DNA of 19,119 nucleotides from Chloroflexota bacterium (GTDB lineage: Bacteria > Chloroflexota > UBA6077): contig JAJZQR010000083.1 in assembly GCA_021806765.1 (NCBI GenBank), positions 1 through 19,119 on the forward strand, given 5' to 3'. The notes below the pieces were generated by a model that was not told the origin of the DNA, made no database searches, and saw nothing but the letters and a program-made list of their open reading frames with translations. Made by a program: the position numbers and the translations under genes. Positions within the stretch are counted from its first letter, which is position 1; each line of letters starts with the position of its first letter. Shown one piece after another: positions 1 to 8,581 of the stretch.

Positions 1-39
1 CTTCGGAGGAATGGCAAGCTCGGTACCGTCGAGAGCGCC

Positions 40-402
40 CTACGCAGCCTCGGCAACCTCTCCTCTCTCGATAGGATACCCTGCAGATCGCCAGGCATTG
101 AAGCCGCCTGCTATCACGCTGACCCTGGTGTATCCCGCCTGCAGCATCGTCAGCGCCGCCCGGGCGCTGGAACTCTCCTCAGCTCAAGTTCAATACAGAA
201 TGACATCCTGGTTCCGGGGCAGAGTGAAGTACTCCTCGGGCGGCCCGGAGACAGGGATGTTCACCGCCCCGGGGATGTGGGCCTCCTGGTACTCCTCGTC
301 TGCGCGGACGTCCACGAAGATGGCGGAGCCCCGGTCGAAGCTCCTGTTCGCCTCCGGTAGAGGAGTACGATGGACCTGATCGGTGCTTGTCGGCACGGGC
401 AT
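40..402 (-). CDS. Single-domain rhodanese with two in-frame UGA codons at the CxC active-site loop (candidate selenoprotein)
   Basis: The frame encodes a rhodanese-type sulfurtransferase domain of 120 residues if two TGA codons are read through. The N-terminal half has the CH2A-like segment FVDVRADEEYQEAHIPGAVN (about residues 42-61). The strand VILY leads straight into TGA-Thr-TGA (codons 71-73; bases 192-190 and 186-184) and then AEESSSARAALTML. Family members such as YCSCPxEATSAR have cysteine at both of these places, the first being catalytic. After the TGAs the domain continues without frameshift through GYTRVSVIAGGFNAW to a TAG at 42-40. The start at 402 follows a strong AAAGGAGG site about 7 bases upstream; an earlier ATG at 444 lacks one. 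The gene diverges from the pyr operon. The best reading is a U-x-U selenoprotein. The alternative is a pseudogene, which would need two separate Cys-to-stop changes at exactly the two cysteines. No sel genes lie in this window. Confidence 0.72.
151..169 (-). promoter_or_regulatory. Candidate bacterial SECIS-like stem-loop
   Basis: On the minus strand, CAGCGCC (169-163) pairs perfectly with GGCGCTG (157-151) around a five-base loop, CGGGC. The loop begins 27 bases after the first TGA and 21 bases after the second. Bacterial SECIS elements lie within the coding region just downstream of the UGA, with a small apical loop that has a G in its first two positions, and this hairpin fits. GC-rich coding DNA makes such stems by chance, so the evidence is supportive only. 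A second, mutually exclusive hairpin (GCTG...CAGC, about 183-166) is also possible. Confidence 0.4.
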
Positions 403-518
403 GGCGAACCTCCTTTCAGCACCGTAGCTGCCTGCATTCATCATCTTCTCACGGCAGGGGCAATCGTTGTGCCAATAGAGGGAGCCCCGATGGGCCCGAC
501 AGTGCCCGCGACCTTGAC

Positions 519-547
519 TTGAAAGGGATCCCTACTTCTGGTATAGT
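519..547 (+). promoter_or_regulatory. Sigma-70-type promoter of the pyr operon
   Basis: A -35 box TTGAAA (519-524) and a -10 box TATAGT (542-547) are separated by 17 bases. TG at 539-540 adds an extended -10 motif. The predicted transcript start is near 553-555. This places the PyrR-binding hairpin about 30 bases into the leader RNA, starting with a short 5' stem CGGAG (554-558) / CTCCG (579-583). An overlapping TTGACT at 514-519 would give a spacer of 22 and is less likely. Confidence 0.7.
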
Positions 548-585
548 AGCTGGCGGAGTGGAGTCCTGTTCGCAATGGCTCCGTA

Positions 586-616
586 CCTTTAATCCGGTCC
601 TGTGAGGCCGGGAAGG
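586..616 (+). promoter_or_regulatory. PyrR-binding RNA hairpin (anti-antiterminator type)
   Basis: CCTT (586-589) pairs with AAGG (613-616), and CCGG (594-597) pairs with CCGG (608-611). The asymmetric internal bulge is purine/T-rich, and the terminal loop carries TCCTGTGAGG (598-607). This matches the conserved UCCnGnGAGG loop bound by uridine-nucleotide-charged PyrR in Bacillus and mycobacterial pyr leaders. It sits between the operon promoter and a terminator, upstream of pyrR itself. The 3' arm overlaps a Shine-Dalgarno sequence (GGAAGGAG, 611-618) for the leader ORF, so PyrR binding could also block translation. Confidence 0.85.
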
Positions 617-624
617 AGTAAGCG

Positions 625-1234
<610 letters not shown>

Positions 1235-1249
1235 GAAAGGAGACCAGCG

Positions 1250-2305
1250 ATGGCAGAGACCGTTCTGGACGGCCGTACCAACCCTGAGGTCGCTCCTGCA
1301 CGAGTAACCGCCGAGCCTGGACCGGAACCGTTCCGGCGGCGGCACGTGCTCGATCTGGACGACTTTACCGCTGGGGAGATCCGCCGGGTGCTGGACACCG
1401 CGGATATCATGAAGGATATCCTCCTTCGCCCCATCAAGAAGGTCCCAACCCTTCGGGGCAAGACGGTGGTCACCCTTTTCTATGAGGCCAGCACTCGGAC
1501 CCGGGTTTCCTTCGAGGTGGCGGCCAAGAACCTGGGTGCCGACACCGTCAGCGTTGCGGCCAGCGCCAGCAGCGTCAGCAAGGGGGAGTCGCTGGTGGAT
1601 ACCCTCTGCACCCTTCAGGCGCTGGGGGCCGACGCCGTCGTCATCCGCCATTCCTACTCGGGTGCCCCCTACCTGGCGGCCAGGGTCCTCAAGGGGTCGG
1701 TGATCAACGCCGGCGATGGCTGGCACGCCCACCCCACCCAGGGGTTGCTGGACGCCTACACGGTGCGCAGCAAGCTGGGGGATCTGACGGGCCGGCGGGT
1801 GGTGATCCTGGGAGACGTCCTGCATAGCCGGGTAGCGAGGTCGGCCATCTGGTCCCTGACCAAGCTGGGGGCTGAGGTTACCGTTTGTGGTCCGGCCACG
1901 CTGCTGCCCTCCTGGTGGATGCGAACCGCGGCCGAGAACGATGGTCAGGTGATGCCGGGGCTGAAGCTGTCCACAGATCTGGACCGGACCATCGAGGGGG
2001 CGGACGTGGTGATGGCGCTGCGGCTGCAGTTGGAGCGGATGCAGGCCGGACTGCTCCCCAGCGTGCGGGAGTACGTCCGGATGTACCAGCTCGACTCGGG
2101 GCGGCTGGCCCGGGCCAAGCCCGATGCCCTGGTGATGCACCCTGGCCCCATGAACGAGGGGATAGAGATCGCCCCCGACGTGGCCCACGGCGTCCAGTCG
2201 GTGGTGGAGGAGCAGGTGGCCAACGGGGTTGCCATACGGATGGCCCTCCTCTACCTGCTGATCGGCCCCAACGTCAACCTTCCGTTCGAGGGGGAGAAGC
2301 GATGA
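1250..2305 (+). CDS. pyrB: Aspartate carbamoyltransferase catalytic subunit
   Basis: The enzyme joins carbamoyl phosphate and L-aspartate to give N-carbamoyl-aspartate, the committed step of pyrimidine synthesis. Carbamoyl-phosphate contacts are visible: STRTR at residues 81-85, the KGES loop at 111-114 and HPTQ at 161-164. The C-terminal aspartate domain has RLQ at 258-260 and MHPGPMNEG at 296-304. At 351 residues it is longer than the usual 305-310, because of a roughly 28-residue, Pro/Glu-rich N-terminal extension before RRRHVLDLDDF. The ATG at 1250 has a good AAAGGAG site seven bases upstream, so the extension is probably real. No pyrI follows, consistent with the unregulated Bacillus-type enzyme. 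The stop overlaps the pyrC start (ATGA). Confidence 0.96.
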   Translation: MAETVLDGRTNPEVAPARVTAEPGPEPFRRRHVLDLDDFTAGEIRRVLDTADIMKDILLRPIKKVPTLRGKTVVTLFYEASTRTRVSFEVAAKNLGADTVSVAASASSVSKGESLVDTLCTLQALGADAVVIRHSYSGAPYLAARVLKGSVINAGDGWHAHPTQGLLDAYTVRSKLGDLTGRRVVILGDVLHSRVARSAIWSLTKLGAEVTVCGPATLLPSWWMRTAAENDGQVMPGLKLSTDLDRTIEGADVVMALRLQLERMQAGLLPSVREYVRMYQLDSGRLARAKPDALVMHPGPMNEGIEIAPDVAHGVQSVVEEQVANGVAIRMALLYLLIGPNVNLPFEGEKR

Positions 2306-3651
2306 GCGACTTGTGGATAATCAACGGCCGGATGGTTGACCCGAGCCAGGGGGTGGACGGCCCCGCCAATCTGCGGATCGTTGACGGCAGGGTGGAGGAA
2401 GTGGGAGAGATCACTCCACCGTGGGATCTGCCGGCCGAAGGATTGATCGACGCCCAGGGCAAAGTTGTCTGTCCCGGCTTCGTGGACGTACACGTTCACC
2501 TGCGCCAGCCCGGCTACGAGGATAAGGAGACGATTGCCTCGGGTACCCGGGCCGCCGCGGCCGGCGGCTTTACCACGGTGGTGGCCATGCCCAACACCAG
2601 GCCCACCATCGACAGCAGAAGCGACGTGGAGTTCGTGCTGGAGACGTCCCGTCGCGAGGGGGCGGTGCGAGTCTTCACCACCGGCACGGTGACCAAGGGG
2701 CAGAAGGGCGAGGAGTTGTCCGAGTTGGGGGAGATGGCCGAGGCCGGGGCGGTGGCCTTCACTGACGACGGCCACGTGGTGGCCAACCCGAAGCTGATGC
2801 GCTACGCCCTGGAGTACTCCCGCATGTTAGGCCGCCCGGTGGCCCAGCACTGCGAGGATCCGCAGCTGGCGGCCGGCGGCTACATGCACGAGGGCCGCAT
2901 CTCGGCTCTGCTGGGACTGCGGGGTATCCCCGCCGCCGCGGAGGAGTCGATCGTAGCCCGGGACGTAGCCCTCAGCCGGCTGACGGGCGGCCACGTCCAC
3001 TTCCAGCACGTGAGCACGGCCGGGTCGGTGGAGTTGATCCGGGCGGCGAAGGCGGAGGGTTTGCCGGTGACGGCCGAGGTTACCCCCCACCACCTGCTGT
3101 TGACCGAGGATTGGGTTGCCGGTGGCAAGTGGACCTCCTCCTCGGTGCTGGAGAGGTGGGGCCGGATCCCCACCCATCCCTACGACACCAACACCCGGGT
3201 CGCGCCGCCCCTGCGCAGCGAGGCCGACGCGGAGGCGCTCCTGGGCGCTCTCAAGGAAGGTCTCTTCGATGCCATCGCCACGGACCACGCGCCCCACACG
3301 GTGGTGGACAAGGAGTGCGAGTACGGCATGGCAGCCAATGGGATCTCGGGCCTGGAGGCGGCGCTGGGGGCGCTGATGACCCTGGTCCACAGGGGCGAAT
3401 TGGACCTGGCGACGCTAATCCGCTATCTTACCGTGGAGCCGGCCCGGCTGATGAAGCTCCCCTACGGCACCTTACAGAAGGGCGCCCCGGCGGACATCAC
3501 CATCTTCGACCCCGACGCCGAGTGGACGGTGGACCCAGCGGGGTTCCTCTCCAAGGGGAGGAACACTCCACTCGTCGGTGTGAACTTGCGGGGCAAGGTG
3601 AGTGTGACCCTGGTTGGTGGGAAGGTGGCCTACCGAAGTGCTGAGTGCTGA
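2302..3651 (+). CDS. pyrC: Dihydroorotase (class I)
   Basis: A zinc amidohydrolase that cyclises carbamoyl-aspartate to dihydroorotate. The product is 449 residues. Metal ligands expected of the Aquifex/Bacillus type are present: HVH at 64-66 (in DVHVHLRQPG), Asp155 in FTDDG, His183 in HCED, His236, and Asp328 in ATDHAPH. The start ATG at 2302 overlaps the pyrB stop by four bases and follows GAGGGGGAG. About 20 extra residues lie near 270-297, between the TPHHLLLTED strand and the NTRVAPPLR motif. The last four residues (SAEC) and the TGA stop are encoded by a heptamer repeat array that starts at 3638. The ancestral C-terminus was probably about ...KVAYR, and the inserted element now supplies the stop. 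Confidence 0.96.
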   Translation: MSDLWIINGRMVDPSQGVDGPANLRIVDGRVEEVGEITPPWDLPAEGLIDAQGKVVCPGFVDVHVHLRQPGYEDKETIASGTRAAAAGGFTTVVAMPNTRPTIDSRSDVEFVLETSRREGAVRVFTTGTVTKGQKGEELSELGEMAEAGAVAFTDDGHVVANPKLMRYALEYSRMLGRPVAQHCEDPQLAAGGYMHEGRISALLGLRGIPAAAEESIVARDVALSRLTGGHVHFQHVSTAGSVELIRAAKAEGLPVTAEVTPHHLLLTEDWVAGGKWTSSSVLERWGRIPTHPYDTNTRVAPPLRSEADAEALLGALKEGLFDAIATDHAPHTVVDKECEYGMAANGISGLEAALGALMTLVHRGELDLATLIRYLTVEPARLMKLPYGTLQKGAPADITIFDPDAEWTVDPAGFLSKGRNTPLVGVNLRGKVSVTLVGGKVAYRSAEC

Positions 3652-3665
3652 GTGCTGAGTGCTGG
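3638..3665 (+). repeat. Left heptamer array (GTGCTGR x4)
   Basis: Four head-to-tail heptamers: GTGCTGA three times, then GTGCTGG. The array overlaps the 3' end of pyrC, encoding its last residues and stop, and ends two bases before the preferred start codon of the four-helix-bundle gene. It is the exact reverse complement of 4059-4086. Confidence 0.95.
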
Positions 3666-3667
3666 AG

Positions 3668-4105
3668 ATGTCGAAGGTCGAGCGTTTTGAAGACCTGGCG
3701 GCCTGGCAACAGGCACGAGAGCTGACCCGGGCCATTTACACCGTTTCCGGCGATGGCCGATTCGCGAAAGACTGGGGGCTGTCGGGACAAATCCAGAGGG
3801 CAGCCGTCTCTGTGATGTCGAATATTGCTGAGGGGTTCGAGCGCTACCGATGGGCGGAGTTTCATCAGTTTCTTTCCATGGCAAAGGGCTCTTGTGCTGA
3901 GGTGCGTAGTCAATTGTATGTAGCCAGAGACCTGGGGTACGTGGATGATGCAAGTTTCCGGCGGCTCATGAGCAAGGCTCAAGACGTCGGGCGGCTGATC
4001 GGTTCCCTGCGTGCGTCCCTCGAGGAGAAGCACAAGCCTCCCGATGCGAGCACGCAACCCAGCACTCAGCACTCAGCACTCAGCACCAAGAAGAGGGCAC
4101 CGTGA
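3668..4105 (+). CDS. Four-helix-bundle protein (S23 / 23S rRNA intervening-sequence type)
   Basis: The product is 145 residues from ATG 3668. Family hallmarks are FEDLAAWQQARELTRAIY near the start (residues 6-23), QIQRAAVSVMSNIAEG (about 41-56) and EFHQFLSMAKGSCAEVRSQL (about 64-83). This matches the four-helix-bundle family that includes proteins encoded in 23S rRNA intervening sequences and the related Avd accessory protein of diversity-generating retroelements. The molecular function is unknown; nucleic-acid binding is suspected for relatives. A GTG at 3659 in the repeat is an alternative start. The tail PSTQHSALST is encoded by the right heptamer array. The stop overlaps the carA start (GTGA), so the gene is wired into the operon although no pyrimidine role is known. 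Base usage is less G/C-biased than in flanking genes, suggesting transfer. Confidence 0.88.
   Translation: MSKVERFEDLAAWQQARELTRAIYTVSGDGRFAKDWGLSGQIQRAAVSVMSNIAEGFERYRWAEFHQFLSMAKGSCAEVRSQLYVARDLGYVDDASFRRLMSKAQDVGRLIGSLRASLEEKHKPPDASTQPSTQHSALSTKKRAP
4059..4086 (+). repeat. Right heptamer array (YCAGCAC x4)
   Basis: CCAGCAC followed by TCAGCAC three times, an exact inverted copy of 3638-3665. It is translated as part of the C-terminal tail of the four-helix-bundle protein and ends 15 bases before the carA start. Confidence 0.95.
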
Positions 4106-5226
4106 GCAAGAAACTCGCGATTCTCGTGTTAGAGGACGGATCCACCTTCATCGGGACGCCATTTGGGGCGGAGGTGGAGGCCGAGGGGGAAGTCGTCTTC
4201 AACACCAGCATGACCGGCTACCAGGAGGTGTGCACCGATCCCTCCTATCGGGGCCAGATGGTGGTGATGACCCATCCCCAGATAGGCAACTACGGCATCA
4301 GTGCGGCGGCCAACGAGTCCACCCGTCCCTGGGTGGCCGCTCTGATTGTGAGGGACTACGCCCCCTACCACCACCACTGGCAGAGCGAGGCCAGTCTGGG
4401 GGACTGGCTGGCGCGAGCCGGGGTGCCGGGGCTACAGGGGATCGACACGCGGGCGCTGACTCGGGTGCTGCGGACCCAGGGGACCATGCGGGCGCGGCTG
4501 TTCCAGCGGGAGGCGGTGCCGGAAGATCCCGAACTGGAGCGGATGCTGGAGGCTGTCCAGCAGGTCAGGTCCCTATCGGAGAAGGATCTGGTGGGCGAGG
4601 TCAGCGGGGCCGGAGCGCAGGCAGACGTGCTGCGGGTGGGCCGGCCCGGGTCGGGTCCCCACGTCGTGCTGCTGGATTACGGTGTCAAGCACAACATCAT
4701 CCGATCGCTGGTCCAACGGGGGGCCAGGGTGACCAACGTGAGCCACCTGGCGACGGCCAGGGAGATCCTGGATCTGAACCCGGACGGGGTGCTGCTGTGC
4801 AACGGTCCGGGCGACCCGGCGAGCCTGGGCCAGACGGTCGAGGCCGTGCGGGGGCTGCTGCAGACCCGTCTTCCGATGATGGGCATCTGTCTGGGGCACC
4901 AGATCCTGGGATTGGCCGCGGGCGCCACCACCAGCCGGCTGAAGTTCGGGCACCATGGCGGCAACCACGCCGTCAAGGACCTGATTACGGGCAGGGTGGA
5001 CATCACCTCCCAGAACCACGAGTTCCAGGTGGACGCCGGCTCCCTTCCGCCCGACAGCGGCTTCTTTGTGAGCCGGGTAAACCTGAACGACGGGTCCGTC
5101 GAGGGGCTGGCACATCCTTCCCTGCCCGTTTTCTCGGTGCAGTACCATCCCGAGGGAAGCCCCGGGCCGCAGGATAACCAGTACCTGTTCGATCAGTTCC
5201 TGGAGATGGTCAAGAATGGAAGATAA
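4102..5226 (+). CDS. carA: Carbamoyl-phosphate synthase small (glutamine amidotransferase) subunit
   Basis: CarA hydrolyses glutamine and channels ammonia to CarB. The product is 374 residues, typical for the family. The N-terminal CPSase_sm domain includes [13 protein letters not shown] and NTSMTGYQE (about residues 10-42). The class I amidotransferase domain starts near 187 ([12 protein letters not shown]), with the nucleophile Cys263 in GICLGHQ and the catalytic pair His349/Glu351 in YHPEG. The start is GTG 4102, overlapping the preceding stop as GTGA, with AAGAGGG (4091-4097) as ribosome site. The GTG start yields [13 protein letters not shown], matching the family N-terminus. It overlaps carB by 11 bases, implying translational coupling of the two subunits. 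Confidence 0.96.
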   Translation: MSKKLAILVLEDGSTFIGTPFGAEVEAEGEVVFNTSMTGYQEVCTDPSYRGQMVVMTHPQIGNYGISAAANESTRPWVAALIVRDYAPYHHHWQSEASLGDWLARAGVPGLQGIDTRALTRVLRTQGTMRARLFQREAVPEDPELERMLEAVQQVRSLSEKDLVGEVSGAGAQADVLRVGRPGSGPHVVLLDYGVKHNIIRSLVQRGARVTNVSHLATAREILDLNPDGVLLCNGPGDPASLGQTVEAVRGLLQTRLPMMGICLGHQILGLAAGATTSRLKFGHHGGNHAVKDLITGRVDITSQNHEFQVDAGSLPPDSGFFVSRVNLNDGSVEGLAHPSLPVFSVQYHPEGSPGPQDNQYLFDQFLEMVKNGR

Positions 5227-8200
5227 TCCGATCAAGAAGGTGCTGGTGATCGGCTCCGGGCCGATCGTCATCGGACAGGCGGCGGAGTTCGACTACGCCG
5301 GCACCCAGGCCTGCAAGGCGCTGCGGGAGGAGGGGATCACCACCGTCCTGGTGAACTCCAACCCAGCCACCATCATGACCGACGAGGAGATCGCGGACGT
5401 CATCTACGTGGAGCCCCTCACGGTGGAGGTGCTGGCCCGGGTGATCGAGCGAGAGAGACCCGATGGTCTGCTGCCCACCCTGGGTGGACAGACGGGCCTC
5501 AACCTGGCGGTTGAGGTGGCCGACGCCGGCATCCTGGACAGGTACGGGGTGCGGTTGCTGGGGACTCCTCTGGAGACCATCAAACGGGCCGAGGATCGGG
5601 AGCTGTTCAAGAAGATGCTCCAGGAGATCGGGGAGCCGATCCCGGAGAGCGTCATCGCCCACTCGGTGGCCGAGGCGCGGGCCTTCGCCCAGGAGATCGG
5701 CTACCCGTTGATCATCCGCCCGGCCTACACCCTGGGTGGCACCGGTGGGGGCATCGCCAACGAGGAATCGGAGCTGGAGAGGGTGGTCCAGGGCGGGCTG
5801 GACGCCAGCCCCATCCACCAGGTGCTGGTGGAGAGGTCCCTCATCGGCTGGAAAGAGATCGAGTACGAGGTGATGCGGGACGCGGCCGACAACTGCATCA
5901 CCATCTGCAACATGGAGAACATCGACCCGATGGGGGTCCACACCGGGGATTCCATAGTGGTCGCCCCCAGTCAGACCCTGCCCGACAAGGAGTACCAGAT
6001 GCTCCGGTCGGCCTCCTTGAAGATCATTCGGGCGCTGGGCATCCAGGGGGGCTGCAACATCCAGTTCGGGCTGGACCCGCGATCCACTCAGTACTGCGTG
6101 ATCGAGGTCAATCCCAGGGTGAGCCGCTCCTCGGCCCTGGCCTCCAAGGCCACCGGCTACCCCATCGCGCGGGTGGCAGCGAAGATCGCCGTGGGGCGGC
6201 GGCTGGACGAGATCCCCAACGCGGTCACTCAGCAGACCACAGCAGCCTTCGAGCCCACCCTGGACTACCTGGTGATCAAGATACCTCGCTGGCCTTTCGA
6301 CAAGTTCCCCAGCGGTGACCGGACCCTGGGGACCCAGATGAAGGCTACTGGCGAGGTGATGGCGATAGACCGTTCCTTCGAGGCCGCGCTGCAGAAGGCG
6401 GTCCGATCCCTGGAGCAGGGGGACCGGAGCCTCCTGTGGGAGGACCCCTCCTGGAAAGAGGGGAGCCCCGAGGAGGTGATGGAGAGGCTCCGGCAGCTGA
6501 TCGCCGTCCCCAACGACCGGCGGCTGTGGGCCCTGATGGCCGCCCTGCGTCGGGAGATGGCTCCGGCGGAGATCTACCGGATCTCGGGCATCGATCCCTT
6601 CTTCCTGTCGAAGCTTTCCAGGATCGTCTCCATGGAGCGGCGGCTGCTGGGCGAGAGGATGACGACGGACCTGATGGCGGAGGCGAAGCGGCTCGGCTTC
6701 TCCGACGGCCAGGTCGGCACCCTGGCCGATCTGTTGCCGGAGCAGGTCAGGGAGTTGAGGAAGAGTTGGGGTATCGTGCCGGTCTACAAGATGGTGGATA
6801 CCTGCGCCGCCGAGTTCGCCGCGGCCACCCCCTACTTCTACAGCAGCTACGAGACGGAGAACGAGGCCCCGCCCCTGGAGGGGGAGGCCACCCTGGTGAT
6901 CGGCTCCGGCCCCATCCGAATCGGCCAGGGGATCGAGTTCGACTACTGCAGCGTTCGGTCGGCGATGGAGTTGAAGGCGGCGAAGGTCCACTCCATCATG
7001 GCCAATAGCAACCCGGAGACGGTGAGCACCGACTTCGACGCGTCGTCCCGGCTCTACTTCGAGCCGCTGGACGAGGAGAGCGTGCGGGACATCCTGGATA
7101 ACGAGGCAGGGCTGAGGACTGAGGACTCAGGACTGAGTGTGGAGCTTTCCTCTCAGTCCCCAGTCCTCAGCCCTCAGTCCTTCGCCGACAATGGGAACGG
7201 CGGGGTGGTGCGCGCGCCGGGGGTGATCGTCCAGTTCGGCGGGCAGACGGCGATCAACCTGGCGGCGAAGCTGGAGAGGGCCGGGTCGAGGATCCTGGGG
7301 AGCGGGGTGGAGGCCATAGACCTGGCGGAGGACCGTCGCCGCTTCGAGGACTTCCTGAACAAGCTGGGCATTCCTCAGCCGCCCGGCGCCGGTGTCACCA
7401 ACCTGGAGGAGGCGCTGCGCACGGCCCAGACCATCGGCTATCCGGTGCTGATCCGGCCCTCCTACGTGCTGGGCGGCCGGGCGATGGAGATCGTCCACAA
7501 CGCCAGCGAGATGGTGCGCTACGTGTCGGCCGTCACCGAGTACTCCCAGGGGCGCCCCTTCCTGATCGACAAGTATCTGGGCGGCAAAGAGGTGGAGGTG
7601 GACGCCATCTGCGATGGGGAGCAGGTGCTGATACCCGGCATCATGCAGCACATCGAGAGGGCCGGCGTCCACTCGGGCGACAGTATGGCGGTTTACCCGG
7701 GCCTGGACCTGACCGTCCGGGAGACCGACGCCATCGTCGATTACACCACCAGCATCGGGTTGGCCCTCGGGGTGCGGGGGCTGATGAACGTCCAGTACGT
7801 GATCTACCAGCGGGAGGTGTTCGTGCTGGAGGTGAACCCTCGGGCCAGCCGGACGGTGCCCTTCCTGAGCAAGGTGACCGGCGTGCCCATGGTGAAGGTG
7901 GCGACCCGGGTGATGCTGGGCGAGAGCCTGGCTCAGCAGGGATACCGGGGAGGGCTCTGGCCGGAGCGGAATCTCGTGGCGGTGAAGGCTCCTGTCTTCT
8001 CCATGAGCAAGCTCGCCATGGTGGACACCTACCTGGGACCCGAGATGAAGTCCACGGGAGAGGTGATGGGGGTTGACCTGGAGTTCTCCCCGGCCCTGGT
8101 GAAGGCGCTTATGGCCGCCGGTCTGATGTTGCCTCCCACGGGGGCGCTACTTTTCTCCGTCAGCGATCGCGACAAGCCCGAGGCGCTGGACATTGCCCGG

Positions 8201-8581
8201 CGCTTCCACGAGTTGGGTTACGAACTGTACGCCACCGAGGGCACGGCCCGATTGTTCGAGGCGGTGAGGCTGCCGGTCCAGGTGATCACCAAGAAGCTGG
8301 ACGAGGGGCATCCCAACGTGATGGACGTGATCTGCGAGGGCCGGGTTCAAGGGGTGGTGAACACTATGACCGGGGATAGGGTCCCGATGCGGGACGGTTT
8401 CGAGATCCGCCGCGCGGCGGCCGAGCACCGGGTACCCTGCTTCACTTCCCTGGACACGGCGCGGGCGGTGGCCGAGTCGCTGGCCTCTCGGGGGCTGAAC
8501 TACAACGTCTGGCCGCTGAGGGAGTATCGGGAGAACACCCAGCGGGTGCGGCCGAGCCGGGCCTGGGAGAGGGGAAACTGA
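5216..8581 (+). CDS. carB: Carbamoyl-phosphate synthase large subunit, with an in-frame heptamer-repeat insertion
   Basis: CarB makes carbamoyl phosphate from bicarbonate, two ATP and CarA-derived ammonia. The first synthetase half has [21 protein letters not shown] (about residues 11-31) and the ATP-grasp loop GGTGGG at 174-179. The second half begins near 559 with [17 protein letters not shown] and has [10 protein letters not shown] near 752. A C-terminal allosteric MGS-like domain starts near 975. At 1121 residues it is longer than the usual 1,030-1,075. About 35 extra residues (about 630-667) lie between the segment ending VRDILDNE and VIVQFGGQT. Residues about 632-655 of these are encoded by an inverted heptamer array (7109-7180). 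The frame is intact on both sides, so the protein is probably functional with a flexible loop. The stop overlaps the pyrK start as CTGA. Confidence 0.96.
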   Translation: MEDNPIKKVLVIGSGPIVIGQAAEFDYAGTQACKALREEGITTVLVNSNPATIMTDEEIADVIYVEPLTVEVLARVIERERPDGLLPTLGGQTGLNLAVEVADAGILDRYGVRLLGTPLETIKRAEDRELFKKMLQEIGEPIPESVIAHSVAEARAFAQEIGYPLIIRPAYTLGGTGGGIANEESELERVVQGGLDASPIHQVLVERSLIGWKEIEYEVMRDAADNCITICNMENIDPMGVHTGDSIVVAPSQTLPDKEYQMLRSASLKIIRALGIQGGCNIQFGLDPRSTQYCVIEVNPRVSRSSALASKATGYPIARVAAKIAVGRRLDEIPNAVTQQTTAAFEPTLDYLVIKIPRWPFDKFPSGDRTLGTQMKATGEVMAIDRSFEAALQKAVRSLEQGDRSLLWEDPSWKEGSPEEVMERLRQLIAVPNDRRLWALMAALRREMAPAEIYRISGIDPFFLSKLSRIVSMERRLLGERMTTDLMAEAKRLGFSDGQVGTLADLLPEQVRELRKSWGIVPVYKMVDTCAAEFAAATPYFYSSYETENEAPPLEGEATLVIGSGPIRIGQGIEFDYCSVRSAMELKAAKVHSIMANSNPETVSTDFDASSRLYFEPLDEESVRDILDNEAGLRTEDSGLSVELSSQSPVLSPQSFADNGNGGVVRAPGVIVQFGGQTAINLAAKLERAGSRILGSGVEAIDLAEDRRRFEDFLNKLGIPQPPGAGVTNLEEALRTAQTIGYPVLIRPSYVLGGRAMEIVHNASEMVRYVSAVTEYSQGRPFLIDKYLGGKEVEVDAICDGEQVLIPGIMQHIERAGVHSGDSMAVYPGLDLTVRETDAIVDYTTSIGLALGVRGLMNVQYVIYQREVFVLEVNPRASRTVPFLSKVTGVPMVKVATRVMLGESLAQQGYRGGLWPERNLVAVKAPVFSMSKLAMVDTYLGPEMKSTGEVMGVDLEFSPALVKALMAAGLMLPPTGALLFSVSDRDKPEALDIARRFHELGYELYATEGTARLFEAVRLPVQVITKKLDEGHPNVMDVICEGRVQGVVNTMTGDRVPMRDGFEIRRAAAEHRVPCFTSLDTARAVAESLASRGLNYNVWPLREYRENTQRVRPSRAWERGN
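7109..7180 (+). repeat. Inverted heptamer arrays inserted in frame in carB
   Basis: The left array (7109-7136) is GGGCTGA, GGACTGA, GGACTCA, GGACTGA. The right array (7153-7180) is TCAGTCC, CCAGTCC, TCAGCCC, TCAGTCC. They are near-perfect inverted copies separated by a 16-base spacer, so RNA or single-stranded DNA could fold into a long hairpin. The units match the YCAGNNC / GNNCTGR pattern seen around the four-helix-bundle gene and before pyrD. Both arrays and spacer are translated, as roughly [14 protein letters not shown] followed by [11 protein letters not shown]. Confidence 0.9.

Larger units (their letters stand above)
3638..4086 (+). mobile_element. Putative mobile element: four-helix-bundle gene bracketed by 28-bp perfect inverted heptamer arrays
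   Basis: The left array is three GTGCTGA units plus GTGCTGG (3638-3665). The right array is CCAGCAC plus three TCAGCAC units (4059-4086). They are exact reverse complements over 28 bp, including the one variant unit on the inner side of each arm. The 393-bp interior holds almost only the four-helix-bundle gene. The left arm supplies the pyrC stop codon and the right arm supplies the tail of the inner gene, which fits insertion into a pre-existing pyrC-carA junction. The interior looks less G/C-biased at third positions than its neighbours. There is no transposase and no clear target-site duplication, so 'mobile' is an inference. Confidence 0.55.

Noticed and set aside
11..379. Plus-strand ORF of 122 codons with a GGAGGA before its ATG
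   Set aside because: It lies antisense to the rhodanese frame, which shows clear domain conservation. The predicted protein has no recognisable features.
190..402. Rhodanese as a simple 70-residue truncated gene ending at the first TGA
   Set aside because: The conserved second half of the domain continues in the same frame directly after the two TGAs, so ending the gene there discards clearly homologous sequence.
1885..2301. Long in-frame extension upstream of pyrC
   Set aside because: It is out-of-frame pyrB sequence. The real start is ATG 2302 in the ATGA overlap.
3638..4086. Heptamer arrays as a CRISPR
   Set aside because: Units are 7 bp, contiguous without spacers, and paired as inverted arms. 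There is no 25-40 bp repeat/spacer pattern and no cas gene.
3638..4086. Diversity-generating retroelement, because Avd is related to the four-helix-bundle family
   Set aside because: There is no reverse transcriptase and no template/variable repeat pair in the window.
5210..6991. 593-codon ORF antisense to carB
   Set aside because: A long shadow frame typical of GC-rich genes. Its His/Gly/Leu/Asp-rich translation resembles no family, while carB is unmistakable.
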